DNA of 9,192 nt from JAVZJR01 sp037447235 (GTDB lineage: Archaea > Micrarchaeota > Micrarchaeia > Anstonellales > Bilamarchaeaceae), in NCBI GenBank assembly GCA_037447235.1, contig JBBIHC010000022.1, positions 1-9,192 on the forward strand. The letters run 5' to 3'. The position numbers were made by a program, and so were the translations under genes. Positions 6,627-9,192 of this stretch are shown piece after piece (within the stretch, counting starts at the first letter, position 1; the number at the start of each line of letters is the position of its first letter). The notes under the pieces were generated by a model. It ran no database searches. It saw nothing but the letters and a program-made list of their open reading frames with translations, and was not told where the DNA came from.

Positions 6627-6662
6627 TGGCGTAAGTTCTCGCGGTGATTGTGTTTCACGCCA
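6627..6662 (+). other. possible hairpin in the wzm leader
   Basis: TGGCGT (6627-6632) is exactly complementary to ACGCCA (6657-6662), with 24 bases between them, inside the predicted 5' leader of the export operon. Six pairs with a long loop is weak, and I recognise no riboswitch or attenuator. The rest of the 6537-6727 gap, from about 6663 to the start codon, shows nothing I can name, and Shine-Dalgarno character before ATG 6728 is poor. Confidence 0.25.
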
Positions 6663-6727
6663 CTCTACACGCTTGTCAACGTTGAATGGATACTTTTCTG
6701 TCGAAAAACGATTGCTAGAAACAGATA

Positions 6728-7576
6728 ATGAAAAATGAATTGCTTCCTTTATCCAAGAAGTTCAACATTGTGATCGAACCGACACATGGCTGGTCGCCTC
6801 TGAACTTGTTGGAGTTATGGCAATACCGTGACCTGTTTTTTTTTCTGGCCTGGCGGGATGTAAATGTACGCTATAAGCAAACATTGCTGGGTGCAGCCTG
6901 GGCTATCTTGCAGCCGCTATTGACGATGGTTATCTTCAGTTTCATTTTCGGCCAATTAGCGGGGCTGCCTTCCGATGGAATCCCGTATCCGGTCTTTACA
7001 TATACCGCCCTTTTACCCTGGCAACTATTTTCTTTCGCACTCACGCAGTCATCGAATAGTTTGGTAGGAAGCCAGCATCTTGTCAGTAAAGTCTATTTCC
7101 CGCGTTTGATTATCCCGCTCTCTTCCGTTGTGCCGGGTTTGGTAGATTTTCTGATTTCCTTTTTCGTACTGGCAGGGTTGATGTTGTTTTATGATATTCC
7201 AATCACATCACGCTGGTTTGCATTGCCCTTGCTATTGATCTTTGCTGTTACGACGGCGTTGGCGGTTGGTTTGTGGCTCTCCGCGTTGAATGTGGAGTAC
7301 CGTGATGTACGGCATGCTGTTCCTTTCCTGGCACAATTTTGGATGTACGCTACACCGGTTGCGTATTCGAGTACACTCATCCCCGAAAAGTTACAGGTGC
7401 TTTACAGCCTTAATCCCATGACCGGCGTAGTAGATGGATTTCGTTGGGCGTTGCTTGGGGGCAAAGGAGCGCTCAATCCGACGTTTTGGATCTCTGTGGT
7501 AATCGTCCTGCTTTTACTGACAAGCGGCTTGTTTTATTTTCGGCGTATGGAAGATACCTTTGCGGATGTGATTTAA
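6728..7576 (+). CDS. wzm: ABC-2 type polysaccharide export permease (Wzm)
   Basis: This 282-residue inner-membrane protein is the channel half of an ABC transporter that exports lipid-linked polysaccharide. Its N-terminal signature runs LNLLELWQYRDLFFFLAWRD (26-43) and then VRYKQTLLGAAWAILQP (47-63), a hallmark of Wzm/TagG/RfbA permeases. About six membrane helices follow. The family signatures VEYRDVRHAVPFLAQFW (189-205), LNPMTGVVDGFRWALLG (228-244) and the closing FRRMEDTFADVI (271-282) are all present, so the gene is full length. The stop codon overlaps the first base of the wzt start (TAATG), which is typical of the pair and keeps subunits in step. The export substrate is unknown, and teichoic-acid-type export (TagG) is an alternative if the host lacks an outer membrane. 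Confidence 0.95.
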   Translation: MKNELLPLSKKFNIVIEPTHGWSPLNLLELWQYRDLFFFLAWRDVNVRYKQTLLGAAWAILQPLLTMVIFSFIFGQLAGLPSDGIPYPVFTYTALLPWQLFSFALTQSSNSLVGSQHLVSKVYFPRLIIPLSSVVPGLVDFLISFFVLAGLMLFYDIPITSRWFALPLLLIFAVTTALAVGLWLSALNVEYRDVRHAVPFLAQFWMYATPVAYSSTLIPEKLQVLYSLNPMTGVVDGFRWALLGGKGALNPTFWISVVIVLLLLTSGLFYFRRMEDTFADVI

Positions 7577-8850
7577 TGACCGATATAGTCATTCGTGCGG
7601 AACACTTGAGGAAGCAATACCGCATTGGCGGTCAACAGGTTGCTTATAAAACGTTACGGGAAAGCCTGGTAGCGGCGACACAAGCCCCTTTCAAATGGCT
7701 GCAAGCCTGGGCGAGAGGCGAGAAGCGAAGGGATGAGCGTCTATTTTGGGCTTTGGACGATGTGTCATTTGAGGTCAGGCATGGAGAAGCGATTGGGATC
7801 ATCGGACGCAACGGTGCCGGAAAGAGCACCCTGCTCAAGATTCTTTCAAGGATAACCAAGCCTACACAGGGCAGGGTCGAGCTTTTTGGGCGGGTGGGCT
7901 CTCTCCTGGAAGTAGGTACTGGCTTTCACCCCGAACTCACAGGGCGAGAAAATATCTACCTGAACGGCGCAATCTTGGGGATGGGACGGGGGGAAATTGA
8001 GCGCAAATTCGACGAGATCGTGGATTTTGCCGAAGTCGAAAAGTTTTTGGATACCCCTGTAAAATTCTATTCCAGTGGCATGTATGTGCGCCTGGCTTTT
8101 GCTGTTGCAGCGCACCTGGAGCCTGAGATTTTGATCGTAGACGAAGTGCTGGCAGTAGGTGATGCCCCGTTTCAGAAGAAATGCCTTGGCAAGATGGAAG
8201 ATGTGGCTCACGCAGGACGCACTGTTCTTTTTGTTAGTCACAATATGAGCGCCATTGCCTCGCTTTGTAATCGCTGTCTCCTGATTGACAAAGGAAAAAT
8301 AGTGCGAGATGGTGAGGCAGTGGAAGTCACCTCTTTTTATCAATCTGGCTTTTATACCCTGGCGACGAACACAACAGATCTAAGTCAGGTAGAAAGATAT
8401 GGAACAGGGAAAGCGAAGTTCACCTCTATCAAGATATTGTCCAAAGGATCAGACGGTGTTGAACGGCCTTTTCATGTTACTGGCAGCGACCTGAAAGTGG
8501 AGTTGGAAATTGTTGCCCAGCAGGATATCCGCGGCGCAAATGTCGCGATCATTCTCTACGATATGATGGGATACCGTTTGATAGATGCCAACACTGCCAT
8601 TCAGGGCAAATTTTTAGACCTGGATGGCGGGCAAACGGCGCGGGTAGAATTTCAACTCTATAACCTTCTTTTGAGGCCGGGTGCTTATTTAGTGGGAGTC
8701 TGGCTGGGAAGGGCAAATGTGGAAGATATTGATGGCATCACTTATGTGACCTCGCTAAGCGTCGAACAGGACTTTGACTCGGCAGCGCATTCGACGGTGT
8801 TCCCAGGGGTCTATCAATGCCGCTTCTCTCAAAAAATCCATGTTCAATAA
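7576..8850 (+). CDS. wzt: ABC transporter ATP-binding protein with C-terminal glycan-recognition domain (Wzt)
   Basis: This 424-residue protein powers Wzm. The nucleotide-binding domain covers about residues 1-255. It has Walker A GRNGAGKST (77-85) with K83, the LTGREN segment (121-126), signature YSSGMYVRLAF (165-175), Walker B ILIVDE (185-190) with D189 and E190, and switch histidine H222 in FVSHNM. The residues before the first core strand (about 28-56) form the extra segment usual in Wzt/TagH proteins. From about 270 to 424 lies an additional beta-rich domain (KVELEIVAQQDI, RVEFQLYNLLLRPGAYLVGVWLG) like the Wzt C-terminal domain. In O-antigen systems such as E. coli O8/O9a that domain binds the modified non-reducing end of the polymer. 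I start at ATG 7576, which shares a base with the wzm stop; the in-frame ATG at 7444 lies deep inside wzm. Confidence 0.95.
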   Translation: MTDIVIRAEHLRKQYRIGGQQVAYKTLRESLVAATQAPFKWLQAWARGEKRRDERLFWALDDVSFEVRHGEAIGIIGRNGAGKSTLLKILSRITKPTQGRVELFGRVGSLLEVGTGFHPELTGRENIYLNGAILGMGRGEIERKFDEIVDFAEVEKFLDTPVKFYSSGMYVRLAFAVAAHLEPEILIVDEVLAVGDAPFQKKCLGKMEDVAHAGRTVLFVSHNMSAIASLCNRCLLIDKGKIVRDGEAVEVTSFYQSGFYTLATNTTDLSQVERYGTGKAKFTSIKILSKGSDGVERPFHVTGSDLKVELEIVAQQDIRGANVAIILYDMMGYRLIDANTAIQGKFLDLDGGQTARVEFQLYNLLLRPGAYLVGVWLGRANVEDIDGITYVTSLSVEQDFDSAAHSTVFPGVYQCRFSQKIHVQ

Positions 8851-8867
8851 GGTGTTAAGAGACAGCC

Positions 8868-9192
8868 ATGAAAACGAAAGTACAAAAAGTTTTCTCGAAA
8901 CTGCAAAGATACCTGACCGGGCAAGACTTGGAGGGGCGGGTCCTTACGCTGGAAGAGGGGAGGCAAAACCGGCGCTATGCAGCAATCTACGATATGGCAG
9001 ACTACCTGGTAGGCGCTCAAATCCCCGGCGATTACTGTGAGTTCGGTGTCTACCTCGGCACCACATTTTCTTATGCCAGCAGACTGATGGGCGGCTTGTT
9101 TCCTGAGATGAGATTTTTCGCCTTTGATTCGTTCGAAGGCCTCCCCAAGCCTCAAGGGGTGGATGCAACGCAAGGATATACCAGCAATTTCA
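8868..9192 (+). CDS. TylF/macrocin-type SAM-dependent methyltransferase, truncated by window end
   Basis: The gene begins at ATG 8868, preceded by AAGAGA five bases upstream, and reads open for 108 codons to the end of the window. The protein has a charged N-terminal stretch (about 1-35). RYAAIYDMADYL (36-47) follows, and then the SAM-binding motif YCEFGVYLGTTFSYA (56-70). FFAFDSFEGLPKPQGVD (83-99) contains D87, expected to contact the SAM ribose. EFGVYxG plus FDSFEGLP is characteristic of the TylF family, Mg-dependent O-methyltransferases acting on sugars and natural products. The metal- and substrate-binding C-terminal half is outside the window. It starts 17 bases after wzt and is probably in the same transcript, so it may methylate a sugar of the exported glycan, possibly its end. 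That role is inferred from position. Confidence 0.85.
   Translation, partial: MKTKVQKVFSKLQRYLTGQDLEGRVLTLEEGRQNRRYAAIYDMADYLVGAQIPGDYCEFGVYLGTTFSYASRLMGGLFPEMRFFAFDSFEGLPKPQGVDATQGYTSNF

Noticed and set aside
7444..7575. 44-residue N-terminal extension of Wzt
   Set aside because: It lies entirely inside wzm in another frame; the TAATG junction at 7574-7578 gives the expected MTDIVIRAEHL start.
7846..8343. 165-codon open frame on the minus strand
   Set aside because: It is wholly antisense to the ATPase domain of wzt, with no family features.
1..9192. CRISPR array, tRNA or rRNA gene, transposase, toxin-antitoxin or phage-defence system
   Set aside because: I saw no regularly spaced repeats, tRNA-like cloverleaf, transposase or defence-protein motifs on either strand; the intact genes all fit glycan synthesis or export.

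Overview
This window is a surface-polysaccharide (O-antigen-like or cell-wall glycan) biosynthesis and export locus from a bacterium, with every recognisable gene on the + strand. It runs off both ends of the window. Nothing in it fixes the species. The moderate GC content, ABC-type glycan export genes, PMT-like membrane glycosyltransferase and short CGCAGAG-type intergenic repeat would suit an environmental bacterium such as a member of Chloroflexota (Anaerolineae), but that is a low-confidence impression, not a phylogenetic result.

Layout. Positions 1-230 hold the last 75 codons of a WbpE/WlbC-like sugar aminotransferase. This piece is about 61% GC by hand count, clearly richer than the genes that follow. 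Positions 231-466 are an apparently non-coding junction with a short tandem repeat. A small membrane protein (467-703) is followed five bases later by a 646-residue polytopic GT-C-type glycosyltransferase (709-2649). Next comes a tightly packed four-gene block: an extended SDR nucleotide-sugar enzyme (2678-3634), an ArnB-like DegT-family aminotransferase (3631-4764), a left-handed beta-helix acyltransferase (4769-5308) and a GT4 glycosyltransferase (5301-6536). Overlaps or gaps of 4, 4 and 8 bases within this block indicate translational coupling. A 191-base intergenic region follows, with a near-consensus sigma-70 promoter (TTGACA-N17-TAGAAT) and a 15-base palindrome over the -10 and start region. 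It precedes the export pair Wzm (6728-7576) and Wzt (7576-8850), which share one base. The window ends in a TylF-like SAM-dependent methyltransferase (8868 onward, truncated).

How the parts fit. The SDR, aminotransferase and acyltransferase probably make an N-acylated amino sugar as a nucleotide-linked donor. The GT4 enzyme would add sugars on the cytoplasmic side of the lipid-linked glycan. Wzm/Wzt would export the finished chain, and Wzt carries the long C-terminal domain that in characterised systems reads a terminal cap on the polymer. The methyltransferase directly downstream is a candidate for adding such a cap. The GT-C enzyme, perhaps with its small membrane partner, would act on the outer face of the membrane using a polyprenyl-phosphate sugar. 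No initiating phosphoglycosyltransferase, Wzx flippase or Wzy polymerase is present in this window.
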